NCBI RefSeq assembly: GCF_040115645.1
Contig: NC_089541.1
Span: 5,084,001-5,148,000, forward strand
Direction: 5' to 3'
Source of the DNA: Euwallacea fornicatus
Taxonomy: Eukaryota; Arthropoda; Insecta; Coleoptera; Curculionidae
DNA length: 64,000 nucleotides
Below the pieces are notes generated by a model. That model did no database searches. It saw nothing but the letters and a program-made list of their open reading frames with translations, and had not been told where the DNA came from. Positions 1 to 11,451 of the stretch are shown here, in pieces. Made by a program: the position numbers and the translations under genes. Within the stretch, counting starts at the first letter, position 1; every line of letters starts with the position of its first letter.

Positions 1-599
1 TTGTTAATTCTGTTTGTAAGTTTATTTTTACAGTGTGTAGAAATAGAACACTTACTTATAAAAGTATTTTTGTAATACAGAAGATTTTAAAGCTTTAATC
101 AAATAAAGTCGTTGGAATTTGAACTGTGGTGGTTATTATTTTGTTAACTCACCTTGAGTAATTAGGTATGTAGAAAACTAAATACACTCGACCGGAATCA
201 GAAATACGTAATTACGATATACACGCACACGAGAAGGTGATAGTAGAACAATAATGATTTAAGCAAATGATAATTTGTCAATAAATCCTCGAAACGCACG
301 CGAGGTTTCGTACCCATTGTGCCTGTTTACCCAAATGTGACGTGCACAGAGTCGAAAATTTATTGGTAAATTTAGCGTTGCAACGCTAATGGAATCTTTT
401 TTTATTTCGATCTAGAGAAAAGTTTCCATTGAGTTATTATATTTGCTGAAAGGGAACTTTCGGACACGCAACAGTGTCTTGCAGTCATACTGAGAAAATA
501 AAAGCGACAGGGTGCCCCAAGATGAGTCAAAAATAGTGTTGCATGCAGGGTCATAGATGGCTGATGGCGGATAATCAAATTTCATTGATGAAACTTAAC
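1..599. other. AT-rich stretch, no gene seen
   Basis: No open frame, RNA gene or repeat boundary that I can support. There is a small CpG-containing patch around 290-380. The motif cagggtgcccc near 509 resembles the tips of DNA transposons elsewhere in the window, but no partner end was found for the mariner remnant that follows. Confidence 0.4.
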
Positions 600-1670
600 T
601 TCAATCTTCAATTAACTTGAAAGAATTTTCAGTGCGGTATGGATAGTGTTGTAGGTGCAGTGCATCGTCAAAGATGACAAGTTGTGCGAACAATGAAATT
701 AAACCAATAAAATTTTCGCACAGTAACTTTTTGCAACTTCCGAAGAAGATTATTTCAATAAAAGTGCCTCGAAAAGTTCCTGTTTTCGGCAATGAAGCGT
801 CACATCAGTCGACAATCTCTTAGCAGTTGAGTTTTAGTGACGATCCAAGAACAGGCGTACTAAAAGTACCGAAGTCATCCAGGAAGACGTCGATGCTAAG
901 CGCATCAACGAAAATCAACATATGACTATTCATGATATTGCGACATCATTCGGGATTTCAAAAAACTCAATTCAAAAAATTTTGCGCGCTCTAAAAAATT
1001 ACGTGTGTCCCGTTGGATATCGCGTCTGTTGACCGAAGAACCGAAAGAAACTAAAGTTGATTGGTATCAAAAAACTCTAGATCCCTTTAACGCGGGAAAC
1101 TCTACAAACGTGTACAGCAGCATCAGTGGTGGTGTATTGGTGTTTATTCATCTACACATAACTGACCTGAACCCGAAATAAACGCCAGTCGTCCGTTTGG
1201 GTACTCCAAGGCGAAGAAAAACCAACAAGAGTCATCTCGAACGTGCCCATAAAGATTCACAAGCAGCCCACATAGTAACGATTCCCCTTCGTGTTCAAAG
1301 AACTGTTACTGCCAACTGAGTTGATTGCCGGAAGTCATCCTTGAGCTTAGAAAACCCAATTTCAAACGACGAATCATCCTTCATCGAGGCAACGCAAGTT
1401 CGTACGTAGCTCGCAAAACATTAACAATTCAAAATTTTGTTGTCCCAAAAATTTTAAACTATCCTCCATACAGTTCCGACCTAAATCCGAGCGATTTCTT
1501 TACCTTGCTAAAAATCAAGAACGGACTATACGATCAAAGGTTCGGGTTGCCAGAAATAGTCGACGCTTTCGAAAATTTAAATTTGAATGTACCAATAAAC
1601 GATTGAAATAACTGCTGCCAGGAAGGGTTATCTACTGTTTTATTCCAGCTCTATATGCGAAACTTAAAAA
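600..1670 (+). pseudogene. Degenerate mariner (DD34D) transposase
   Basis: Tc1/mariner-superfamily transposase remnant. Reading across frames from about 640 gives the N-terminal half: an HTH segment (TIHDIATSFGISKNSIQKIL, about 928-985) and then a linker like that of mariner proteins (RWISRLLTEEPKE). The last 93 codons (1325-1606) are open and hold the C-terminal catalytic part, with LHRGNASSYVA followed by PPYSSDLNPSDFF. The residue aligned with the second catalytic aspartate is glycine. It lies exactly 34 residues before the aspartate of NPSDFF, which is the DD34D spacing. The first catalytic site also seems lost (the frame gives SGGVLVFI where TGDE-type sequence is usual). Frameshifts and stops make it non-functional. 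Convincing inverted ends were not found, so the limits are approximate. Confidence 0.85.
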
Positions 1671-4257
1671 ACAACCCTAATATAGAACAGAGCTAAAATT
1701 CAACTTTGCTGAAGGTTTGTTTATGCTAGTTCGTGCAAATTTTCGGGTGTTAAATTTAAATTTGGAACGAATCTGAATATCTATAGGAAGCTGCTAATGT
1801 TTTTGTGAAATTGGAGACGGCAGATGAAAGGGCGCTAAAAGAAATAAACCGATAAAAACCCAAATAAGTTTCGGGTCAAATTTTTCTTCCACGAAATCAG
1901 TTATGTCAGCAATTCCTGATCTTAGTTGAACGCTACCAATTGCAAAGACGGACACTCTGCTATCCGGAAATTCATTGTTTACTTTTTATTTCGGTATGAA
2001 AAGTATTTAAAAAATCATATATGCAGTCGAAATTTGTAGCGAAATAACGAGGAAAATAGCAGGTATACGTAGTAAATAGCATTGAAATTTTGCAAATACT
2101 CAGTCTATAAAAAAAAGAAAATTGTCATGTAGAAGGTCTCAATAATGCAAAACTGCATTAATGTTGAAGTTCATTTTTTCAACGAGTACTATAGGATTTC
2201 ACTTGTTACAATTCTAATCCCACGTTAGCCTCTCTTCCTCTAGAATTAAAGCTATGTACCAAGTATGTGCCATGTGATAATTTGGCATTATTGGTTTTGT
2301 GCGAATGAGTTAGTTGATTAAAAAAAAAACACTGAAAGCCTTAAAAAATATAGGAATTTCCGATTCGATTATAAATACCTTTTTTTGAGAAATACTAACC
2401 GCACATTTAATGGCGTTTTTATTCTTTTAAACTCATAAACTATAGTTTCGCAAACCATGAATTCAAGATTGCCCCTTAGACTCCGACATCGACATTTAAA
2501 GTCCTTTCGCTGAACTACCAAATATTTTAAACATGAGCCATTGTACTTATTCTTGGTTTGTTTAAGAATCCTCCCTGTAAATTCATGATATTGCACATTA
2601 TGATGTCCTAGCCATCTATTCCATCTTAGACATCAAGAATTTAAACTAATTCTCAGCAAAATACAGGAACATTGTCGACTGAATTTCGACTGGCTTGAAT
2701 CTAAGGTTCAGAAGTTCACAATCGCCCTCAAAGAGGTTTAGATTAACTGACCGTCTTAGATATAGAGAATTTAATATCTCTTTGCCCCGGAAAGGCTGGA
2801 TCTTGCAAAAAAACTTGATTTATTGGATAAAGCGTTCAAGTGAAAGGATATTTATATACACTTATTAAATTTTTGACCTGGTTGAGATACTCTCTCATGT
2901 CGAGCTTTAGCGAGACATCCTGTATGGACCTGGAGAGCATATTATTTACGAGTGTGCTCTAGATTTGAAATAGGTATCTATGATTATCTACCTCAATTCT
3001 ACCACTCACCACATTTTGTACACTACTAAACACACACAAAATAGACAATTTTATGAACGTTTAAATGCTTAACAATTTTCAAGCTTATGGCGCAGCTCCA
3101 TGTTTTATTTTAACATTGAATCCAGAACAATAAGCAAATTCTATTATTTTCATATTCGCCCGGGGTCTGAGCAAATAATTCTGGAATACATTATTTTTAT
3201 TTAAGTTTTGGCACAGTTAAATAAAATATGAAGCTTGCTGCAGGTTACAGTCTTTTATAAGGATTGTAAATTCTGAAACAAAATAAGTTAGAATTTTTTT
3301 TTTAATTTTAATTAATTTGAACTAATCTGATTTCAATTTAGAGATGCTGTCGCTTAGCCAGTTTGCCTTTTTTCCACTTGTGAATAGTAATTTGATAGAC
3401 CTAAGAGTGACCTAAGAAGCAATATCGGCCTGGGGGGTGATTATAAATTTCTCTCAGGGTGTCAGATTTGTTAAGGCTCGCCCTACCAAGAAGTCCTCTC
3501 CTTAGAAAAATGGGGTTGTAAGTTACAACTTCAAGTGTAATTTGGAATAGTGCCCTCTAAAAATGTATTCATTGGTGTAAAACTTGTCTAGATAGAATTC
3601 TGCCACGTCTACTGTCTCAGGTTCTCTCCACTATTCCCAGAATATGTTTTTTCTGAGAAATTCATAGGTATTTCCAAGAATATCTAAAATAATGGGTAAG
3701 AGAACGGTCTCACCAAAATATGAGAGCAACCATAAACATAATAAGTTCCTATGCATTTTTGCTCTGCAGGCCCTTTCCAGAGATATCGGATTTAAGGAGT
3801 TTTAATTAGAATACGTTGTACTTAAAAGTTTTTTTACAGAGCGCTAGTATCTTGACAGAAGCAGCCTGTAGGGCATAATGGTCATTTATATCACAAGTTC
3901 GCTAAGTGACCTGTTATGCCGTAACATTTTTACGCATACTGCGACGTTAGGAGCTGGGTCTGAAAAATCTCAATGAGTGCTATTAAAAATTTTTAAAGAG
4001 CATGAATCATAGATTATTTTATTTCATGATGTCGGTTGATTTATAGAGGATTCTGGATATCCTGCAGATGACGAAAAATGGCAAAAATATGGTTAACGAA
4101 AAATTCGTCGACAATTATCAATCTGACTCACTTAAAATGCAATAATTAATTATTTATAGAAATCAGTGTGTTAGTATTTGCTATTTATTCTGTAAGTAAA
4201 TATTTGACTATTTACATGCAAAAAGTGAATATAGCGATATTTTACATTATCTGTATA
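1671..4257. other. AT-rich intergenic, no gene seen
   Basis: About 2.6 kb without a supported gene. Short frames at 2369-2596 and 4168-4419 look like chance: no family resemblance and no splice context. A patch at 3420-3560 (gacctaag, cagggtgtcag) and the motif acatcctgta near 2920 resemble transposon termini but could not be paired. Confidence 0.4.
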
Positions 4258-4981
4258 CAGTTTCAGAACTATGGGATCAAACTTCTAGGGATTGGTCAGT
4301 ATAACAATAGAAGATATCTAGGTATAAGGACCCGTGTGCGCAAATGTCTTCTTAAGGCGGCAAGGCCTTATGATGGTTTAAGACTGTTGTGTACACAGAT
4401 GTGTTTTAACAAGTTTTAGAACATTTTATCTTAATTTCTTTGTAGAAAATAACATTGCAGAAATTGTTCAAAATGTTGTTCTTCAACTTGAATGTGCCTG
4501 GTAAGTACGTTTTCCTAAATGTTCGGCAGACAGAGGTGGTCCAATTTCGTGACCCCCTAGGTCACCCGATCTAACATTTTCAGATTTTTTTCTGTGGGGA
4601 CATGTAAAGTTTCTGATTTATGAGACTTCAGTGACAACAGAGCAAGACTTGATTGCATAAATTACTGCAGCGTTCGAAGTCCTTCAAAGGAATTATCAAA
4701 TTTTTACCCAGATCCATACAAACCATGTACGTCGTTTAAAGAGGTGAAATGGGATTAAAGGACGATATTTTGAAAAATTACTGTGGTGTTATTTTGCACA
4801 AATAAATGAAAATAAAACATACTAAAACTCGATAAAAACATTTTGGCACATACCTCTCTTAAAGCATCATAAGGTCATAGCGCCTTAGGGAGAGACTTGC
4901 AGGCACGCGTTTTTATAGTGCGACGTTTTTTATTGTTGCACTGAACAATCCTTAGAAGTCTGTATAGTCTGAAACGCCCTG
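4258..4981 (+). mobile_element. IS630/Tc1-mariner-like element, long inverted ends
   Basis: A 724-bp element flanked by TA on both sides (4256-4257 and 4982-4983). The two ends are inverted copies over more than 150 bp. The best core is gcaaatgtcttcttaaggcgg near 4340, matched inverted near 4905, each continuing through ccttatgatg(g/c)tttaag. Between them a transposase C-terminus is readable on the plus strand at about 4539-4750: PPRSPDLT, SDFFLWGHVKF and YETSVTTEQDLI. The third catalytic acid (SDFF) is present, but a stop lies just upstream and the N-terminal two thirds are absent. It is therefore an internally deleted, non-autonomous copy of an IS630/Tc1/mariner-superfamily transposon. Confidence 0.8.
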
Positions 4982-4983
4982 TA

Positions 4984-6074
4984 TAGATTTTACTTAGAAG
5001 CAGGATTGTATTGTTTGTTTTGTAAGAAGGTTCAGAATCGTATAGTTGTAACGAATGTCTTTACATCTTGTCGGAATTTGATGCGGTCTTTCAGTTATTC
5101 CTATTATGTGTCCGCGTGCGTATACATAGTAATTCGTTGGGTACCTAGCTTTGTCTTAATGCAATCTGTTCTGTTGTTTTTATATATTGTTTCATTTTTT
5201 CTGGTGCATCGCCCTCAGCATATGTGCTTAGTCTAACAATGGCCTGCAAATGGACTCTCATGTTTTTCTCACAGTTTTTGTCGTGACCTTTATGCCTTGG
5301 CGATCGAACATATTTGGCCCCATTCTACTTTAATTTGGCGGTATTTCCATGTTTATTTTTAAATTTATGTATTCCTCGGTTTGTTATTAAATAATTATTA
5401 ATCCGAACTACCCTGAACTAAAAAGCATATTACTGAATGCGATTAACATATTACAACGCACTTTGTTCATTGCATGTTCACATACAGCACGTCTGGCCTG
5501 GTGGTTCTCTGTGTCAGGGCGTACCATTCATCGGGCTTGACAGTAACGCGATAAGCGGTTCTTTGAATTACGCCGACCAATGTAAAAACCTTGCCTTGTC
5601 GACTTGGAAATGTTATAAAGAACCATTTCAATTAACACAAAGTCTGCAAGAAGTCGCGCAGTAGTGCGATGCTAGATATTCCGGGTAGCTTCACCAACGA
5701 ACGATTTCCATTGAAGTTAAAAAACGGAAGAAATTGAAGCTGGCCAATTTTTTTTTCCATGAAACTCCACCCTTCTTTATAAATTTATTACCATTGCCTG
5801 GATATGTTATATTACAGGCCTCTAATAGCTGATTACTAACATCCGGATAATCAGAGCTACGGGTCTTATTCAAGTCATATCACAAAGGGTTCTCAGTGTT
5901 GACACTTGATTATTAATGTCTGTTATCGTATACGGTGGGACTAGACACCCCCTTGTTTTTATTAGTCCAGATACTACTGCCAGTGTCTGCGGTTGCAGCC
6001 ATGAACAACTTACTAAGTAGTTTTCGTTTCATTAATTGCTTTAGGTTCAAAGACCTGCAAATCGTCCAAATATA
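4984..6074. other. Intergenic, no gene seen
   Basis: No supported gene. A 75-codon frame at 5437-5664 lies in slightly GC-richer DNA and has an unremarkable composition (VWPGGSLCQGVPFIGLDSN). I recognise no family and see no flanking splice pair. Confidence 0.35.
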
Positions 6075-6076
6075 TA

Positions 6077-7490
6077 CTGCGTGACATAGAAAAGAGAACA
6101 CCCCGTAAAAATGGTTTTATTTAAATAATTTTTAGTGTGCATGTTTGTATATGGAAACACAAAAAATGATTAAATTGTGAGCCATATTTATTAATGTATT
6201 TACAAGTTATTAGGAATTTTCGGTTTTTTTTTTACTGTAAAAATTGCATAAAAATCAACAATATGACTGCAAAATATTACTTATCGCTGTATAGTGTGCT
6301 TAGCAAGTGCTTTTAGATTAATCAAATATCTCTAGAAGTACAATTCAGCAAAGTTTTCATGAATTGAGCGAGTTTGAGAGAGGTCGAATAGCACGTCTAT
6401 GACATGCTGATCGGCTATTTAGGGAATTCGCTACTAGATTGAATTGTAGTTTACACACCACAGTGTGATGTTATCAGAGATGGTTCCAAGAAGAGCAAAC
6501 AGGCAGAAGGAGACATACTGAACGATTTCCGAAGTACTACAGAACGGCAAGATCGCCGCCTTCTAATTGTGGCCCTAAGAGATAGGTTCGTCTCGTTGAG
6601 GACGCTGGCGGATCGGGGGTGTGCTGAGTATGAAAGACCCATTGGGATTCAAATTATTTATCGCCTGATAAGAAGTTTTGGAGTGATTTTCTACCGTCCC
6701 CATTTTGTGTTACTCCTCACCTTAAATTATCGTCAAAATCGACTGCAGTGGGGCACAAAACGGATACATTAGAATCTGGAATGGGATAATACCGTGTTTA
6801 GTAACGAATCCAGATTCTGTTTGGATATGCATGATGTTCGGGCAAGAGTAAGAAGAAGACGGAAAGACGAGTTCCTCAGTTTACAACACAGAGGCATGTC
6901 CATCAGACTCTTGAGGTGCTATTGTATATGGTGACAGGTCATCTTTACTTTTCTTTAGAGGAAGGATGACAACCTAGCGATACATCCAAGAAGTCCTAGA
7001 ATCTCATCTCGTGCCTCATCTGGACACTCCTGTTAATCCAATTCTGAAGCAAGGCAATACGCGACCATATGTGGCTAAAGTGGCTATACACTAATTTCAA
7101 TAAAATGTAATCAATTTGCTACCTTTGCCATTTCGAACTCCAGACCTCCCACCGATTGACCATGTATGGGATATTGTAGGTGGAAGATTGCATAATTTCT
7201 CCCATCCTCCACAAACCCTAGCGGAGCTATGTCATGGTGTCCAGTTAGCCTGGAATGAGATCCCCCAAGAGGACATCAATCACCTCATTAGATCCATGCC
7301 TGGACATGTACAGGAATGTGTAACACTGAAAGACGGACAATTTGTTAGATTTTTTTTTTTTTTGGTTTTTAACAATTAAATTTGTTCATTTTTTAAATAA
7401 AGTATTTGCTTTAGCGTAAGTGGTATGCATACTAAAAATTATTTAAATAAAAACATTTTTATGGGGTGTTCTATTTTCTATGTCACGCAG
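6077..7490 (+). mobile_element. Tc1-like element, complete ends, dead transposase
   Basis: A 1414-bp Tc1-family transposon with a TA duplication (6075-6076, 7491-7492). The inverted ends begin ctgcgtgacatagaaaa and match over about 64 bp with few differences. The plus-strand transposase spans about 6355-7345 in broken frames. The N-terminal HTH region reads FERGRIARL ... CYQRWFQEEQTGRRRHTERF. A middle segment at 6569-6772 reads ALRDRFVSLRTLADRG. The catalytic core follows. All three catalytic positions are altered: VFSNESRF (D to N, near 6797), KQGNTRPYVA (D to G, near 7050) and PPIDHVWD (E to D, near 7154). The second and third are still 34 residues apart, as in DD34E Tc1 enzymes. Well-matched ends with a ruined core suggest an old copy. 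A poly(T) run near 7349 follows the C-terminus. Confidence 0.92.
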
Positions 7491-7492
7491 TA

Positions 7493-8455
7493 TAATTTAT
7501 AAAATTTAAACCTGCATTTCCATTATTTGTTTATCTAGCTCTCGCTCGCACGTGTTAACCGGATGTCCAAACACAGCGGGACAAGAAGGGCAAAAGACCA
7601 CACAGTGCAATAATGCATCCCGAAAAGAAGTGACCACTTCCGTTGAACGTGATCGTAACGAATCTTGTTACGTCCGGAGGTAATTTTTTGTTAATCCTGC
7701 GAGAGTTCGCGCAGTCATGCGTCACTAGACAGGCGAAAGCAGGCCGATTTTCCTGCAGTACCTCCGTCCGAACCTCGTTAAGGAAATTTTGAAATGCAAA
7801 GTCCGACACTTTTCCGGGTCAACCAAGTCATTTTTTCAAGAAAAGCGCTGCCTTGAGCGCGTGTGTCGGTTTTTGCATTTTGGTCGAGGCCACACGTAGC
7901 GCAGTGGTACGGCGAACCACCTCGCGTGGTCATTCGACCAGACACAATCACGACGTCACGGTCACAGCAGACGTTCAAAGGCCACACGCGACGAATATGA
8001 AAGACATGCCTTGCTATGGTCTTCGAATAATGGACACAGTAGCAACTTTTCCATGCAGGATATGGAGGGATTGGAGCTCAAACGCGAGGACCTCGGAAAC
8101 CATGGAAGATAGAAAGCCGATTACAGTGGAGCAAAGTTTGTTGAAGTATGCAAGAAACAAAGCAACTTTCAAAATGCATTACGCCAATGAGTTTTATGCA
8201 TACAGAGTGTCTCACTATAGGCACCTTTATATGTCTACAGTAAATATCTCACAATCCTATGGGAATTTTTAAAAAGGTCTTAATAGATACATGAAGGTTT
8301 GTGTTGGGACTATAAATTGAAGTGAATAAAATATACACCGTGCACGAAAAATCCGGCAACCTTGAAATATCTGAAATAAAAGATAATTTATTAAAAAATT
8401 ATATAAACATTGAAGGAGTTGAAAAATTCTACCATTCTATGGTATTCAGAAATAT
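7493..8455. other. CpG-rich pocket with unidentified ORFs
   Basis: From about 7500 to 8110 the base composition is clearly richer in G+C and CpG than the surroundings. Overlapping frames exist: 139 codons on + at 7853-8272, and 84 and 69 codons on - at 7555-7809 and 7778-7987. I recognise none of the proteins, and the overlap argues that high GC rather than coding keeps them open. Inside, tagcgcagtgg (7896-7906) matches a tRNA A-box, and ggtcattcgacc about 30 bp later vaguely resembles a B-box, but no tRNA fold is evident. It could be host regulatory DNA, a first exon or an unrecognised repeat. Confidence 0.3.
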
Positions 8456-8720
8456 ACAAGATACGTCACAAAGTAGTAGTGAATTGAAGTTATATTTTTT
8501 CTTACGGAATAGTAAACTTTTTATGACATTTTTTGATTTACCCTTGCATCCTGAACAAATTTCATGTAACATATGCTATGGTTAACTCTAGCACCTCGGA
8601 AGCTATTGTAGAACTAAAGAAAAGAATAAAAAAATAAAATTACCTTTATATAAAAGGATTAATTTTTATTGAAGGAAGTGTTCAAAATGTGCTCCCTGCA
8701 CAATATTTAATCCTATGCAA
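8456..8720 (-). mobile_element. One end of IS630-like element (family shared with 44262)
   Basis: Begins after TA with caagatacgtcacaaagtag. It matches, over roughly 250 bp, the left end of the element at 44262-44994 (caaagtgcgtcataaagca, tttttatgacattttttga, attgtagaa(c/t)taaagaaaa, gtg(t/c)tcaaaatgtgc). Read on the minus strand the inner edge encodes the last residues of the transposase, QGAHFEHFLQ and a stop, so this is the 3-prime end of a truncated copy. The other end and the rest of the gene are missing. Confidence 0.7.
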
Positions 8721-8858
8721 TAGATGATGAAATTTCTGGAAAAGTATTAACTTTTATCAAAATCATTAATAATTTCACAATTTCTTGATTTTAAATATAG
8801 CATATGCTATATCAGATATGTCTAGATTCCGATTAGGAATCTATATGTGCAAAAAACA

Positions 8859-8918
8859 CAGGGTGTACCAACTAAAAAATTGCATGTTTCTCTCGTCATA
8901 GTTTTATGAGCCACCCTG
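8859..8918. repeat. 60-bp cagggtg...caccctg unit
   Basis: Starts cagggtgtaccaac and ends gagccaccctg followed by TA. The tips are those of several larger elements in the window. It is either a very short MITE remnant or two unrelated transposon tips lying close together. Confidence 0.35.
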
Positions 8919-8920
8919 TA

Positions 8921-9700
8921 TATTTTATTATCACTTCAATTTGTAGCTCTAACATAATTACATGTTTTCATTCAAATCAATTCTAAAATTCGTACAGACT
9001 TGGGAGATATTCGCTGTAAACTTTATATTGGGACACCCTGTATATTTCAGTAGCGGATTTTTTTTTACAAATCCTTAAGTATTTAAGTTAATTCAGGAAA
9101 AAACAGTTGTGTCACAGAACGGAATTTCGGGAATTACAATCTGAAAGAAACTTTGGACAAATCCTAACTGTTTGTCAAATCACACTGCGTCAATGTGTTC
9201 TGTACAGTTCTGTTAAGCAATTTTTTTCTATAAATATTAAATTGTCATATAAATGCGAGCATAAATAGATGCGTGCCATAAAGGATCAGAGGAATTCGAG
9301 GAAGTAAAAGCTATCCAAGAAACCAAGAAATATTAGGAAAACTCTATTTGCTTATGCAATAACTATTTTGAATATTTATGTGTAAGGGTATAGATTTTCT
9401 CCTTATAAACAAAGAATGGCTAAAAAATATTCATATATGGCCAAGGCTTCAACCACCGAATAAATAATTGCAAGAGCCTTGCGGCACGAACCATTTCAAC
9501 GACCAACTGAATTGAAAAGGCTAAGACTAAGTCTGTGAAAGGAAGGACAGGAGCAAGACTAGAACTATGCTGATTTTGATTTTGATTTTGTTTTAGTTCA
9601 ACATAAATCCTCATGGATATTATGAGTAATGTTCCTATCCTTCTGTAAAGACTTGCGTAAATGTAGATGTAATGATCTCAACGTACAGGATTGATCTGTA
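8921..9700. other. Intergenic, no gene seen
   Basis: AT-rich. Another unpaired tip, gggacaccctgtatat, ends near 9053. A run of gattttgattttgatttt lies at about 9571-9588. The 64-codon minus frame at 9420-9614 partly reads through this simple repeat and is not credible as a gene. Confidence 0.35.
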
Positions 9701-9702
9701 TA

Positions 9703-10384
9703 CAAGGTATGTTTAGAAAAAATTGGAAATTTTAATTTTTTTTTAAGAATTTTATCTATTCGACTACGTCAATTTTATCCCTTTCAAAATAGTGCTTGTT
9801 AATTAAGATACACTTATGTCAGCGCTTTTTCCAAACTCCGACACATTGGAAAGTCGAACTTTGAAATTATGTTTAGCACTTTTAGCGACGCGTATTTAAT
9901 TTTGTCTATCTTTATAACAAGAGGACCTTTGAAAGTTCTCTTCATTTTCAGAAACAAAAATAAGTCACAGGAACCGTATCTGGCGAATACGGAGGTTGCC
10001 GTGTTATTATAGCATTATTTTTGACCAAAAGTTCACGAACAAGCAATGAAGTGTGAGCGGGCGCATTCTCATGGTACAAAAATCATGAACTGTTTCGCCA
10101 TGAATCTGGCCGTTTTTTTTCTAATCGATTCACACAACCGACGTTGAATTTGTAGCTAATATTCTTTGTTGCAAATGCAAATTTTTTTATCCATTTTTCA
10201 AAGATCGTTACTCGTGTCGAATATAATGTAATCTTTTTCACAGTTGTTAATAGACTAAATTTCCAATCTGCCTACCAACGTGCACATTGTTGAGGGATAG
10301 GTTCACCAACACAACTAACAAAAAGCCGCATAAATAAAATTAACACAATCCACAAAATTCCAGTTATTTTTTGAACACACCTCG
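9703..10384 (-). mobile_element. Internally deleted mariner element
   Basis: A 682-bp element between TA dinucleotides (9701-9702, 10385-10386). Its ends are inverted: caaggtatgttta on the left, and cgaggtgtgttcaaaaaa read inward on the right. On the minus strand the right side holds a short 5-prime region and the left side holds a transposase C-terminal half: an NAPAHTS-like segment in a shifted frame near 10070, REFLVKNNAIIT, PPYSPDTVP, then GVWKKR and FERDKIDVVE toward 9760. The segment coding for the first catalytic acid is missing and the remainder is frameshifted. This is a typical mariner-family (DD34D) deletion derivative. Confidence 0.82.
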
Positions 10385-10514
10385 TATCGAAACAGTGCCT
10401 TCTACTTAAAAAAAAAGAAGAAAAATTTTAAATATAAAAATTATAGGGTTTATTTTAAATCGTTATATGGATAATGTTACGTATCACAACAGATGGTTAT
10501 TCTAAAATTAAAAA

Positions 10515-11319
10515 AGGACATGAAGTCAGTAAATTTATAATGGAACACCCTGTATATTTGATAAAAGTTGAATAGACCTTTATTTTCTAATTTCAAAAAT
10601 ATGTACTTAATATGTTGACATTTGGTTTAGCTCTTTTCGGGATATTTGCATTTGAAAATTGAGATTGTATTGTTTTTTCAAATCGCAATTGTCATGAATA
10701 AACAAATGGACCGAACCTCATTAGTTATTATTATTTATTCGACCGTCGCAATATCTTCATTTCATTCGTAAAATGGGTTGTACGAAATAACAAAAGCTAG
10801 AAATAATGAAATCTGTAAAGAAGAAAGTCAACATTTGGTGGATTTAAGAGAAAGGATCCTAACAAGTACCGATTCATTAAATGTATATCCTGAGTTTATT
10901 TGCAATGATTTGCTGAAGCTACATGAAAAGTACGGAAAATGTGTCGAAAATAGTGCCGGAATCTTTTTGACACACAATTTTGATTTTTCGTAAGTTATTT
11001 ATAATTTTTTTCGTATCTTGGCTCCACAGTAACAAAATGCAAATTGTTTATGATAATTCTAAATTAATATATTATTTCGAAGATGAATATAATAAATTAA
11101 GAAATAATAATTACTAATGACGTTCAGTCCTTTTGTTTATTCGTGGCAACTGAAACTTGGAAAAACAATTTAATCCCGATTTTTAAATGCAAACACTGCG
11201 AAAACAGTTAAACCAAATGTTAACATGTTATATATTTTTGAAATGAGAAAATAAAGGTAAATTCAATTTTTATAAAATATACATGGTGTTCCTTTATAAA
11301 TTTGCCGGCTTTGCACCCG
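10515..11319. mobile_element. Long-TIR MITE carrying an open frame
   Basis: About 805 bp with inverted arms of roughly 220 bp. The left arm runs from about 10515 through aatttataatggaacaccc and ttgacatttggttt to near 10740. The right arm (about 11095-11319) is its inverted, diverged copy (tttataaaggaacacca, gttaacatttggttt, both read inward). TA follows the right end (11320-11321); the left duplication is not clear. The unique centre contains the 71-codon frame described separately. No transposase motif is visible. By its ends it belongs with the non-autonomous Tc1/mariner-type elements of this window. Confidence 0.75.
10778..10990 (+). other. Unidentified ORF ending at a splice-donor-like site
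   Basis: An open frame of about 70 codons in the loop of the long-TIR element. The composition is protein-like (EICKEESQHLVDLRERIL, YPEFICNDLLKLHEKYGK), charged and leucine-rich. It ends at tttttc|gtaagt, a consensus donor. No ATG start is present: the first codon shown is TTG, and a stop lies just upstream at 10769. I recognise no family. It may be an exon captured by the transposon, a relic of a transposon-encoded second protein, or chance. Confidence 0.25.
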
Positions 11320-11451
11320 TATTTAATTTTGCAACATTCATCCGTTGTGTCGTGTAACTTTTTCTGATGGCTTAGGTTAAACCCTACAACTTTGGTATTT
11401 AAAGTTTTTTCTTTTTTTTTACAATAAAAGTAGTAGACCTTGTTGTAAATA

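Noticed and set aside
601..792. 63-codon minus frame
   Set aside because: Antisense shadow of the mariner N-terminal region.
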